From an uncultured Eubacteriales bacterium (GTDB taxonomy: Bacteria > Bacillota > Clostridia > Christensenellales > UBA1242), in contig CAOQYA010000005.1 of NCBI GenBank assembly GCA_948514155.1, forward strand, positions 1 to 60,366: a DNA stretch of 60,366 nt. Direction: 5' to 3'. Position numbers and translations under genes: made by a program. The notes beneath the pieces were generated by a model that saw only the letters and a program-made list of their open reading frames with translations, was not told the DNA's origin and did not search any database. Positions 8,612 through 16,335 of this stretch are shown in pieces (the stretch's first letter is position 1; every line of letters begins with the position of its first letter).

Positions 8612-8629
8612 CCGTAGGTTCAAATCCTG
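8612..8629 (+). repeat. 18-bp inverted copy of the tRNA-Gln T arm
   Basis: Exact reverse complement of 8669-8686, which is the T arm of the minus-strand tRNA-Gln. The two arms bracket the tRNA 3' end and its terminator, so a long hairpin could form in a read-through transcript. Confidence 0.8.
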
Positions 8630-8630
8630 C

Positions 8631-8673
8631 AATAAAAAAACTCGGATAACCGAGCTTTGGCTGGGGTGGCAGG
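8631..8673. repeat. 43-bp direct repeat, copy 2 (in place at the tRNA-Gln 3' end)
   Basis: Same sequence as 8483-8525. This copy is joined to the complete tRNA-Gln gene and contains its terminator. Confidence 0.85.
8634..8656 (-). terminator. intrinsic terminator of tRNA-Gln(TTG)
   Basis: On the minus strand, CTCGG-TTAT-CCGAG followed by T7, directly after the CCA end of the tRNA. Confidence 0.85.
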
Positions 8674-8732
8674 ATTTGAACCTACGAATGCAAGAGTCAA
8701 AGTCTTGTGCCTTACCGCTTGGCGACACCCCA
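8658..8732 (-). tRNA. tRNA-Gln (anticodon TTG)
   Basis: Complete cloverleaf on the minus strand: acceptor TGGGGTG / CACCCCA, anticodon stem CAAGA / TCTTG around CTTTGAC (anticodon TTG), discriminator G and encoded CCA. Strong promoter and terminator flank it. With the CTG isoacceptor at 6776 it covers both Gln codons. Confidence 0.94.
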
Positions 8733-8751
8733 ATATTTAAAACGCAAGATA

Positions 8752-8780
8752 ATTTTATCAAATTTGTTTGCAAATGTCAA
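8752..8780 (-). promoter_or_regulatory. sigma-A promoter of tRNA-Gln(TTG)
   Basis: On the minus strand, TTGACA (8780-8775), a 17-bp spacer and TAAAAT (8757-8752), about 20 bases before the tRNA 5' end. Confidence 0.8.
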
Positions 8781-8855
8781 CATATTTAATATTTTACTTT
8801 AAAAGAATTTAAAAAAATAATAAATTATGTTATTCTTTAAACAGCGGAGGAATAT

Positions 8856-10127
8856 ATGTCAAAAACAAAAATTTATAGATACAAATCTGGCGCGAGGCTT
8901 GTTTATGAACATGACTCAAGTTATGGCTATACGATAGCGAACATCGGCTTTGAAGTTGGAGCAAGCGATGAAACCAAGTCGGAATTTGGAACAGCTCACT
9001 TTTTAGAGCATTCTATGTTTTTAACGAGCAAGCACATGAATAAGTTTGACAAACGCTCCAAGCTTGGAAATATGGCTACATATGTCAATGGTTTCACTAA
9101 CTCTTTTAAAACAGTATATGTGATGCAATCACTTAATCAACATTTTGACAATTCGGCAGATATATTTTTGAGATCGATTTCAGAGCCGTTTTTTGATAAA
9201 GAGGAAATTGAAAAAGAAAAAGGCGTTGTTCTTTCTGAGATGAGAGGATATGAGTCAAATAGAGGCCGAGTTTTGAATTACATGATCAGCGACGCACTTT
9301 ATGAGAACGATGTTTTTCATAGAACGATTGGTGAAGAAAAAGTTGTTGAAAAAATGAGCAAGACTAAACTTGAGAAATTCTTTGCTAAATATACTCCCGA
9401 TAAACTTGTTATCAGTGGCGGCGGCGGAATAAGTTTCAAGAAATTTAAAGATGCCGTGGAAAGAAATTTAGGTGAGTTTATTTTTAATCGCGTTAAGCTG
9501 GAAGAAAAAGAGTTAAAACCTAAGTTTACCAAAAAGCCAAAGTTTGTTGTTAAAGATTTTTCTGGCGAGCAAATTCAAGTTGAATTAAGACAAAACATCT
9601 TTGATGAGAATGATGAGAGAAGATATGCGCTTAAATTTTTGGATAGTGTTCTGGATCGCTCAAGTGGTAGACTTTTCAGAAAGGTGAGAGAAGAAAGGGG
9701 CCTTGTTTATTCGATAAGCGTAAATTACAATCTTTTCAAACAGACCGGTACGCTTGGCTTTATATTTTCTTGCAAAAAAGAAAATGTCTTACAAGTTTTA
9801 GAGTTAATTAGAAATGAACTAATTGATATTGCGGAAAATGGCATAACTAAAGAGGAGTATGATAAAATATTTAACTTTATTAAATTTGGCCAAGCTATAG
9901 AGATTAAAAAACTGGAGACTCGCATTAACCGCAATTTAGGTGATATGTTTAGGCATGATAAACTTAGAGATGAAAAAGAAGAAATAAATAAACTTAAAAA
10001 AGTTACGAATGACGACATTAAAAATCTTGCAAAATATATATTAGAAAATGATTCGTATGTTATTGGAGCGGTTGGCCAAGGTGTTGAAGAAAAAGATATT
10101 AAATTTTATTTAAATAAAAATGCGTAA
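8856..10127 (+). CDS. M16 family zinc metallopeptidase (insulinase/processing-protease type)
   Basis: A 423-residue single M16 unit. The inverted zinc motif HxxEH appears as AHFLEHSMF near residue 49. The distal acidic ligand region is EEIEKEKGVVLSEMRGYE about 75 residues later. The second, inactive half carries the M16 signature RLFRKVREERGLVYSIS. Such soluble peptidases degrade small peptides, and in Firmicutes they often occur as YmfF/YmfH pairs; here only one gene is present. The start has a good GCGGAGG Shine-Dalgarno. Codon use is AT-rich like the MATE gene. It is divergent from tRNA-Gln(TTG), with a possible promoter TTTAAA-N17-TATTCT just upstream. Confidence 0.9.
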   Translation: MSKTKIYRYKSGARLVYEHDSSYGYTIANIGFEVGASDETKSEFGTAHFLEHSMFLTSKHMNKFDKRSKLGNMATYVNGFTNSFKTVYVMQSLNQHFDNSADIFLRSISEPFFDKEEIEKEKGVVLSEMRGYESNRGRVLNYMISDALYENDVFHRTIGEEKVVEKMSKTKLEKFFAKYTPDKLVISGGGGISFKKFKDAVERNLGEFIFNRVKLEEKELKPKFTKKPKFVVKDFSGEQIQVELRQNIFDENDERRYALKFLDSVLDRSSGRLFRKVREERGLVYSISVNYNLFKQTGTLGFIFSCKKENVLQVLELIRNELIDIAENGITKEEYDKIFNFIKFGQAIEIKKLETRINRNLGDMFRHDKLRDEKEEINKLKKVTNDDIKNLAKYILENDSYVIGAVGQGVEEKDIKFYLNKNA

Positions 10128-10144
10128 AAAAACGCATTTTTTTT
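10115..10144 (+). terminator. terminator overlapping the M16 stop codon
   Basis: AAAATGCGT / ACGCATTTT with an A-rich loop, then a T run. The TAA stop lies inside the hairpin. Confidence 0.85.
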
Positions 10145-10293
10145 ATTAATATTTAATGATTTTAATTAATTTTCATTTAATTATTAAAATTTATAATTTA
10201 TTTTAAGTTAAAATCTAAAGAATAAATATTTTTAATTTTAAGTATAATGCATTTTAAAAATAAAAAAATTTTTAAAATTGTGTGTTAAATTAT

Positions 10294-10322
10294 TTGCTTA
10301 TTTTAACCTATTTTTGTATACT
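10294..10322 (+). promoter_or_regulatory. sigma-A promoter of ppdK
   Basis: TTGCTT (10294-10299), 17-bp spacer, TATACT (10317-10322). The stretch 10145-10293 upstream is very AT-rich and otherwise featureless to me; it could act as an UP element. Confidence 0.7.
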
Positions 10323-10349
10323 TATTTACGTATAAAAAAAGGAGAAGAA

Positions 10350-12977
10350 ATGAAAAAATTTGTTTACGCTTTTAAAGAAGCAGACGGAAAAAACAAAGCT
10401 CTTTTTGGTGGTAAGGGAGCTAACCTTGGCGAAATGACAAGGCTGGGAATGCCAGTTCCTCAAGGATTTATAGTAACCACTGAGGCCTGCACTCAATATT
10501 ATAAAGATGGCAGAAAAATCAATGACAGCATTATGGCTCAAATTGAAACAAAACTTGCTGAGCTTGAGAAAATAACCGGCAAGAAATTTGGCGATACAAA
10601 AAATCCTCTTCTTGTTTCTGTTCGTTCAGGAGCTAGAGTTTCTATGCCTGGTATGATGGATACTATTCTTAACCTTGGTCTTAACGACGAAAGCGTTGAA
10701 GGGCTTGCTAAACTTTCTGGCAACCCAAGATTTGCTTACGACTCTTACAGAAGATTTATCCAAATGTTCTCAGACGTTGTTATGCAACAAGATAAATCTA
10801 AATATGAAAGAATTCTTGACGAAATTAAGGAAAAGAAAGGCGTGCAATTTGATAAAGACCTTTCTGCTGAAGACCTTAAGGAAATCGTTACACTATTTAA
10901 AAACCTCTACAAGAAAGGAATTGGAGAGGAGTTCCCACAAGAGCCAAAAGTTCAACTTATGGAAGCTATCAAAGCTGTGTTCAGATCATGGGATAACGAC
11001 AGAGCTAACGTTTACAGAAAAATGCACTCAATTCCTTACGAATGGGGAACAGCTGTTAACGTTCAATCAATGGTTTTCGGAAATCTTGGAGACGAGTCTG
11101 GAACAGGTGTTGCTTTCTCAAGAAACCCTGCAACAGGTGAAAACGAATTCTATGGTGAGTACCTTATGAACGCACAGGGCGAAGACGTTGTTGCTGGAAT
11201 TAGAACACCACTTCCGATTGCAACTCTTAAAGAACAAAACCCTAAAGTTTACGAACAATTTGTTAACATTGCAAAGAAACTTGAAAAACATAACCGCGAC
11301 ATGCAGGATATGGAATTTACCATTGAAAATGGCAAACTTTACATGCTTCAAACAAGAAACGGAAAGAGAACTGCAAAAGCTGCTCTCAAGATCGCCGTTG
11401 ATCTTGTTAACGAAAAAATGATCTCTGAGAAAGACGCTCTTCTCATGATCGACCCACAACAACTTGATGCTCTTTTGCACCCACAATTTGAGGCTGCTGC
11501 TCTTAAGAAAGCAACCCCAATTGCCGAAGCACTCCCAGCTTCTCCTGGAGCTGCTTGCGGAAAAATCTGTTTTACTGCAGAAAAAGCTAAAGAAATGGCT
11601 GCTAAGAAAGAGAAAGTTGTGCTCGTTCGTCTTGAGACCTCTCCAGAAGACATCGAAGGCATGGCGGCTTCAGAGGGTATCCTTACAGCTAGAGGCGGTA
11701 TGACTTCTCACGCTGCCGTTGTTGCAAGAGGAATGGGAACTGCTTGTGTTGCTGGATGCGGTGCTCTTAAATTTGCTGCTGACGGCAAATCTTTCACAAT
11801 TGGAAAGAAAACATTTAAAGAGGGAGACATGCTTTCCTTCGACGGCTCGACAGGAAAAGTTTATGCTGGCGCTATAGCAACAGAGCCTGCAAAAATCTCC
11901 GGTGAGTTCGCAACTATTATGGCGTGGGCTGACAAATATAGAAAACTCATGGTTCGCACAAACGCTGATAACCCAAGAGACGCAAAAACTGCGTTTGACT
12001 TTGGTGCAGAAGGTGTTGGACTTTGCAGAACAGAACACATGTTCTTTGACGCTGACAGAATCATGGCAATGAGGGAAATGATTGTTGCTGAAACTGTTGA
12101 AGAGAGAAAGAAAGCTCTTGCAAAACTCCTTCCAATGCAGAAGAAAGACTTCAAAGGTATTTACCTTGCAATGCAGGGACGTCCTGTTACAATCAGATTC
12201 CTTGATCCACCTCTTCACGAGTTCCTTCCTCACACTGACGCTGAGATTAAGGACCTTGCAAAAGACCTTAACATCACCGCTGCATCGCTTAAGCAGACAG
12301 TTGCTGACCTTCACGAATTCAACCCAATGATGGGGCATCGTGGACTTAGACTTGCTGTGACATATCCTGAGATTGCTGAAATGCAAACACAGGCTGTTAT
12401 TGAGGCTGCAATTGAAGTTAAAAAGCAAAAGGGCTATGACATTGTTCCTGAAATCATGATCCCTCTCACTTGCGACAGCAAAGAGTTTAAATATGTTCGC
12501 GACATCGTTGCTGCTAAGGCTGACGAAGTTATCGCTAAGAAGGGCGCTGACCTTCAATACAAGATTGGAACAATGATCGAAATCCCTCGGGCCGCTGTTA
12601 CAGCTGATCAGGTTGCGGCAAGCGCTGAGTTCTTCTCATTCGGAACAAACGACCTCACTCAAATGACATTCGGCTTCAGCCGTGACGACGCTGGAAAATT
12701 CCTCGATGTTTACTATCAGAAGAAGATTTTCGAAAGCGACCCATTTGCTCACCTCGACACAAACGGCGTTGGCAAACTTGTTAAAATGGCTTCCGAACTT
12801 GGAAGAGGCGTTCGCCCAGACATCAAACTCGGCATCTGCGGAGAGCACGGTGGAGACCCACTCAGTGTCGAGTTCTGCCACAGTGTTGGACTTAACTATG
12901 TATCTTGCTCGCCATTCCGTGTGCCAATCGCAAGACTTGCTGCTGCACAGGCGAATATTAAAAACCCAAGAAAATAA
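10350..12977 (+). CDS. ppdK: pyruvate, phosphate dikinase
   Basis: This enzyme interconverts pyruvate, ATP and phosphate with phosphoenolpyruvate, AMP and pyrophosphate. In anaerobes it often replaces or reverses pyruvate kinase in glycolysis. At 875 residues it matches the family length. The N-terminal ATP-grasp part begins FGGKGANLGEMTRLGMPVP. The swivelling domain has the phosphorylated histidine in GGMTSHAAVVARGMG near residue 455. The C-terminal PEP-binding barrel ends with the catalytic cysteine in GICGEHGGDP. The ATG at 10350 has the GGAGAAG Shine-Dalgarno; an upstream frame extension from 10278 is AT-rich and overlaps the promoter, so I reject it. Codon use is strongly biased, which fits high expression. 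It is a single-gene unit with its own promoter and terminator. Confidence 0.97.
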   Translation: MKKFVYAFKEADGKNKALFGGKGANLGEMTRLGMPVPQGFIVTTEACTQYYKDGRKINDSIMAQIETKLAELEKITGKKFGDTKNPLLVSVRSGARVSMPGMMDTILNLGLNDESVEGLAKLSGNPRFAYDSYRRFIQMFSDVVMQQDKSKYERILDEIKEKKGVQFDKDLSAEDLKEIVTLFKNLYKKGIGEEFPQEPKVQLMEAIKAVFRSWDNDRANVYRKMHSIPYEWGTAVNVQSMVFGNLGDESGTGVAFSRNPATGENEFYGEYLMNAQGEDVVAGIRTPLPIATLKEQNPKVYEQFVNIAKKLEKHNRDMQDMEFTIENGKLYMLQTRNGKRTAKAALKIAVDLVNEKMISEKDALLMIDPQQLDALLHPQFEAAALKKATPIAEALPASPGAACGKICFTAEKAKEMAAKKEKVVLVRLETSPEDIEGMAASEGILTARGGMTSHAAVVARGMGTACVAGCGALKFAADGKSFTIGKKTFKEGDMLSFDGSTGKVYAGAIATEPAKISGEFATIMAWADKYRKLMVRTNADNPRDAKTAFDFGAEGVGLCRTEHMFFDADRIMAMREMIVAETVEERKKALAKLLPMQKKDFKGIYLAMQGRPVTIRFLDPPLHEFLPHTDAEIKDLAKDLNITAASLKQTVADLHEFNPMMGHRGLRLAVTYPEIAEMQTQAVIEAAIEVKKQKGYDIVPEIMIPLTCDSKEFKYVRDIVAAKADEVIAKKGADLQYKIGTMIEIPRAAVTADQVAASAEFFSFGTNDLTQMTFGFSRDDAGKFLDVYYQKKIFESDPFAHLDTNGVGKLVKMASELGRGVRPDIKLGICGEHGGDPLSVEFCHSVGLNYVSCSPFRVPIARLAAAQANIKNPRK

Positions 12978-12990
12978 AACTGCACAAGCA

Positions 12991-13019
12991 AAAGGAGGCG
13001 CGAAAGCGGCCTCCTTTTT
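12991..13019 (+). terminator. intrinsic terminator of ppdK
   Basis: AAAGGAGGC / GCCTCCTTT stem followed by T5, 14 bases after the stop. Confidence 0.9.
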
Positions 13020-13039
13020 AAAAAGTTTGCGCTTTTAGC

Positions 13040-13262
13040 AAATTGAAATTTATGCTTCCTTGTGTTTTTAGGCTGCATCGCGAAAACTCTTGCAAGCAAA
13101 CTTTCGCACTCTTGAAAATTCCGCTGGACATTTTCTGCGAGTAGAGGGGCTCATTCAACATGCCCTGCTGCTAAACCACTGAAGGGTTTGCCTTCGTTTT
13201 CGTCGGGCAGAGCCCTACGCGAAAATGTTGCATTTTGCAATAGAAAAATGGAAAAATGCTAG
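13040..13262. other. structured intergenic region, possible non-coding RNA
   Basis: No gene is visible in this roughly 220-bp stretch, but nested complementarity forms a rod. CATTTTC-GCG-GTAG (about 13130-13144) pairs with CTAC-GC-GAAAATG (about 13215-13227); GGGCTC (13147-13152) pairs with GAGCCC (13210-13215); TGCCC pairs with GGGCA; AAACC pairs with GGTTT around a 7-base loop. A long imperfect rod is reminiscent of 6S-type RNAs, but I recognise no conserved motif and cannot assign family or strand. Confidence 0.4.
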
Positions 13263-13320
13263 AAATTTTTTAGTTTATATTAAAGGAATTTTGTTTTTTG
13301 TGCTGAGACACCAATTTTGC

Positions 13321-13349
13321 TTTACAAAATGTTAAATGTGTGTTAAAAT
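13321..13349 (+). promoter_or_regulatory. sigma-A promoter of rpoZ
   Basis: TTTACA (13321-13326), 17-bp spacer, TAAAAT (13344-13349). Confidence 0.75.
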
Positions 13350-13381
13350 ATGGGCACAATTAAAAAACTAGAGGTGATTAT

Positions 13382-13579
13382 ATGATGCTTTACCCGCCAA
13401 TTGATGAACTTAGAGAAAAGGCAAATGGCAACAGTTATGTGCTTTGCAATCTTATTATAAAACGCGCAAAAGAAATTGAAAGCGTGCGTCGCAGCGAACT
13501 TGCTTCGTCTGATAAAAAAGCTATCAGCATTGCGTGCGAAGAAATTTATCAAGATAAAATTGTTGCAAGTGACTTTTAA
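13382..13579 (+). CDS. rpoZ: DNA-directed RNA polymerase subunit omega
   Basis: A 65-residue protein with the omega pattern: the opening LYPPIDELREKANGNSYVLC, then IIKRAKEIE, then KKAISIACEEIYQDKI. Omega helps fold and assemble the beta' subunit of RNA polymerase. GAGGTGATT precedes two adjacent ATG codons (13382 and 13385), and either could be used. In Firmicutes rpoZ normally follows gmk and precedes coaBC and priA; here gmk and coaBC are absent and priA follows directly. Confidence 0.88.
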   Translation: MMLYPPIDELREKANGNSYVLCNLIIKRAKEIESVRRSELASSDKKAISIACEEIYQDKIVASDF

Positions 13580-13608
13580 TTCAAAAAATTAAAAAAATGT
13601 GTTATACT
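13580..13608 (+). promoter_or_regulatory. candidate promoter of the priA operon
   Basis: TTCAAA (13580-13585), 17-bp spacer, TATACT (13603-13608), directly after the rpoZ stop. The predicted start is near 13615. Confidence 0.55.
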
Positions 13609-13612
13609 TTTT

Positions 13613-13670
13613 TCACCAAGAGGGTGATAAAGTGCTAAAGTCTATCACCTTAGTGGTGATAGATTTTTTT
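13613..13670 (+). promoter_or_regulatory. attenuator-like leader before priA
   Basis: A strong terminator stem, TCTATCACC (13641-13649) with GGTGATAGA (13655-13663), is followed by T7 and then, at once, the priA Shine-Dalgarno. An upstream GGTGATA (13623-13629) can pair with the same TATCACC (13643-13649) and so would prevent the terminator. A further TCACC at 13613-13617 can pair with that first GGTGA. The layout is that of competing terminator and antiterminator stems. It could also be a plain terminator of rpoZ. Confidence 0.55.
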
Positions 13671-13680
13671 AGGAGAGAGA

Positions 13681-15852
13681 ATGTTTGCTTCTGTTATTAT
13701 CGACCAAGATGCAAAGGCACTTGACAGAGTTTTTGACTATCGCATTCCAGACGGACTTGATGTGCAAAAGGGCATGCGCGTCAATGTTCCATTTGGGGCG
13801 AGAATTCTGCAGGGCTTTGTTATTGACATAAAAGAAAAGTCTTCTGTTTCCGAAAATAAGATTAAGTCAATTTATTCAACAATAGAAAACTTTCCTGTGA
13901 TAAAAAAAGAACTCTTAGAACTTATGAACTTTATGTGCGACGAGTTTCATTTGAGGCAAAGTTCAGTTTTAAGGCTTTTTCTTCCAAGCGAAATGCGAGA
14001 AGGCAAAGTTAAGGAACTTTTCGCTAAATATGCGACGCTTTGCGAAAATTACGATAAAAACAACCTAAAACGCGCAAAAAAACAACTTTTGGCTGTTGAA
14101 AAACTGGAAAATGAGAAAAGAATTAAACTTTCAGACTTGAAAGCAGAGTTTGGAGAGAGCGCAATTAAGGCGCTTGTTGACAAGCAAATTATTATTTTAG
14201 AACTCGAAGAAATTAAGCGTGTGCCATATGTTGCGCATAGGAGCGATAAAAAGATTTCTCTTCGCAAGCAGCAAGAAGAGGCAATCGCCGCTGTTAAGGG
14301 TAGCGGCACATATCTTTTGCATGGGGTGACGGGCAGCGGCAAGACTGAAGTTTATATGCATCTTATTTCGCGCGTGCTCGACGAGGGCAAGAGCGCGATT
14401 ATGCTTGTGCCGGAAATTTCGCTCACGCCGCAAGTTGTTTCCACCTTTAGAGCGAGATTTGGAGATAAGATTGCGCTTTTGCATTCGAGTTTGTCGGCAG
14501 GTGAGAGATTTGACGAGTGGCGAAGAATTTTTTCAGGCGAGGCAGGCGTTGTTGTGGGCGCGCGCTCGGCTATTTTTGCGCCTGTTGAAAATGTGGGAAT
14601 GATAATAATCGACGAGGAGCACGAGCAGAGTTATGTTTCAGAGTCTAACCCTCGATACATTTCAGAAGTCGTGGCTGCGTTTAGGGCAAAATACAATGGT
14701 TGCCCGCTTGTGCTTGGCAGTGCAACCCCAAGTGTGGACGACTATCAAAGGGCGAAGCAGGGGGAAATATCTCTTATCGAGATGCCGCTTCGAGCAAATG
14801 GGAAAGAACTTCCCCGCATTCAGATAATTGATATGATGGGCGAAATTCGCTCGGGCAACAGTGGAATGTTTTCCTCTCAACTTTTGTCCGACCTTGCAAA
14901 AGTGATTAATGACAAAAAACAGGCTATGATTTTTATCAATCGAAGGGGCTACTCTTCATTCATGATGTGCCGCGAGTGCGGCTATGTTGCAAAGTGTAAC
15001 GATTGCGATGTCAGCCTTGTTTATCACCGTGAGGACAATCGCCTGAAATGTCATTATTGCGGAAAACAATATCGCGTGCTTGATAAATGCCCAAATTGTG
15101 GGTCTGATAAGATTAAGCAGGGCGCAGTTGGCACCGAGAAAGTTGTGGGCGAGTTGCAGTCGATTTTTCCCGATGTTAAAATTCTTAGAATGGACAACGA
15201 CACCACTTCAAAGAAAAACTCACATCAAAAAATTCTTGAAGATTTTGCTTCTACAAAGCCGGCAATTTTAGTCGGCACGCAAATGATTGCAAAAGGACAC
15301 GATTTTGAGGATGTCACCCTTGTTGGCATTGTTGATGCCGACCAGAGTTTATATCGCTCCGACTATCGCTCCACAGAAAGATGTTTTCAGCTCATAACGC
15401 AAGTTTCCGGCAGAGCGGGGCGCAGCCAGTTCGAGGGCAAGGTCGACCTTCAGACTTATTCGCCAAAACACTATGTTTACAAGTTTGCCGCGAACTATGA
15501 CTATAAATCCTTCTTCAAAAAGGAAGCAAACATTCGCCAAACGGCGGCATTTCCGCCTTTTTCAAAGATTATTCGCATTCTTTTTTCGCATTCGGATGAA
15601 AATGTTGTTAAAGATGAACTAAAATCGTGTTATAATAGGCTGTTAAAGGTGCGAGAAAAATATTTTGACGACATAATTTACATGGACGCCATGAAATCGC
15701 CGATTAAAAGAATTAAAAATTCATTCCGCTATCAAGTTATCATTCGTCTTAAACTTGACAGCAAACATATCGAAGACGAGATTTTCGAGTGCACTCAAGA
15801 GGCGCTTAAGTCGAGCGTGTTCTTTGAGGTCAACCCCGAAAACATGAGTTAG
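13681..15852 (+). CDS. priA: primosomal replication restart helicase PriA
   Basis: PriA recognises stalled forks and D-loops, unwinds DNA 3' to 5' and reloads the replisome. The 723-residue protein has the N-terminal DNA-binding domain, Walker A GVTGSGKTEVYM near residue 220, the DEEH box in MIIIDEEHEQSY, a zinc-binding block with four CxxC-type pairs (CRECGYVAKCNDCD, CHYCGKQY, CPNCG), and the helicase motifs GTQMIAKGHDFEDV and VSGRAGR. The ATG at 13681 follows AGGAGAG. It starts the compact priA-def-fmt-rlmN-rsgA-rpe operon, and the attenuator-like leader suggests control of the whole run. Confidence 0.96.
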   Translation: MFASVIIDQDAKALDRVFDYRIPDGLDVQKGMRVNVPFGARILQGFVIDIKEKSSVSENKIKSIYSTIENFPVIKKELLELMNFMCDEFHLRQSSVLRLFLPSEMREGKVKELFAKYATLCENYDKNNLKRAKKQLLAVEKLENEKRIKLSDLKAEFGESAIKALVDKQIIILELEEIKRVPYVAHRSDKKISLRKQQEEAIAAVKGSGTYLLHGVTGSGKTEVYMHLISRVLDEGKSAIMLVPEISLTPQVVSTFRARFGDKIALLHSSLSAGERFDEWRRIFSGEAGVVVGARSAIFAPVENVGMIIIDEEHEQSYVSESNPRYISEVVAAFRAKYNGCPLVLGSATPSVDDYQRAKQGEISLIEMPLRANGKELPRIQIIDMMGEIRSGNSGMFSSQLLSDLAKVINDKKQAMIFINRRGYSSFMMCRECGYVAKCNDCDVSLVYHREDNRLKCHYCGKQYRVLDKCPNCGSDKIKQGAVGTEKVVGELQSIFPDVKILRMDNDTTSKKNSHQKILEDFASTKPAILVGTQMIAKGHDFEDVTLVGIVDADQSLYRSDYRSTERCFQLITQVSGRAGRSQFEGKVDLQTYSPKHYVYKFAANYDYKSFFKKEANIRQTAAFPPFSKIIRILFSHSDENVVKDELKSCYNRLLKVREKYFDDIIYMDAMKSPIKRIKNSFRYQVIIRLKLDSKHIEDEIFECTQEALKSSVFFEVNPENMS

Positions 15853-15861
15853 GAGGAAAAT

Positions 15862-16335
15862 ATGGCAAAGAGAAAGATTGTGAAATTCCCGGACGAGAGA
15901 TTGAGACGCATTTCTAAAAAAGTCACCGAGTTTGACGACGAACTTGGAGAACTTCTTGACGACATGCGCGAGACAATGTATGCCAATGACGGCATGGGAC
16001 TTGCGGCGCCGCAGGTGGGCGTGCCGATAAGGGCTGTTGTTATGGATGTGTGCGGAAACTTTTTTGAGTTTGTTAACCCTGAGATAACTTTTGAAGAGGG
16101 GGAGCAGATTGACGACGAGGGATGCCTTAGCGTGGGACCATATAATGATAAAGTCACCCGTCCATACAAAGTGACAGTTAAAGCGCAAGACCGATTTGGC
16201 TATCGTTATGAAATCACAGGTGAGAAATATTTCGCGCGCTGCGCCAGCCATGAAATCGACCACCTTAATGGCGTGCTTTTCATTGATAAAAGCGAGAAGG
16301 GTCAAGACTACATCAAAAAACACGGGAAGAAATGA
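15862..16335 (+). CDS. def: peptide deformylase
   Basis: It removes the formyl group from the N-terminal methionine of nascent proteins using a metal, usually iron. All three family motifs are present: GMGLAAPQVGV, EGCLSVG, and the metal-binding HEIDHLNGVLF. At 157 residues it is a normal short-form enzyme. It has an AGGAGG Shine-Dalgarno 9 bases after priA, and its stop overlaps the start of fmt. Pairing with fmt is functionally expected, since formylation and deformylation act on the same residue. Confidence 0.96.
   Translation: MAKRKIVKFPDERLRRISKKVTEFDDELGELLDDMRETMYANDGMGLAAPQVGVPIRAVVMDVCGNFFEFVNPEITFEEGEQIDDEGCLSVGPYNDKVTRPYKVTVKAQDRFGYRYEITGEKYFARCASHEIDHLNGVLFIDKSEKGQDYIKKHGKK

Noticed and set aside
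8483..8673. 43-bp tRNA repeats as att sites of a resident integrative element
   Set aside because: Only about 105 bp lie between them, with no integrase or cargo. At most a scar remains.
8459..8789. Open frames with phrases such as VSPSGKAQDFDS over the minus-strand tRNA-Gln
   Set aside because: This is a well-known false protein produced by translating tRNA; the tRNA-Gln fold is complete here.
10278..10349. Extension of ppdK upstream to 10278
   Set aside because: It runs through the promoter, and the product already has the full family length from 10350.
11670..12557. 295-codon open frame antisense to ppdK
   Set aside because: A by-product of biased codon use in a highly expressed gene; its product is Ser/Cys-rich without domain pattern.
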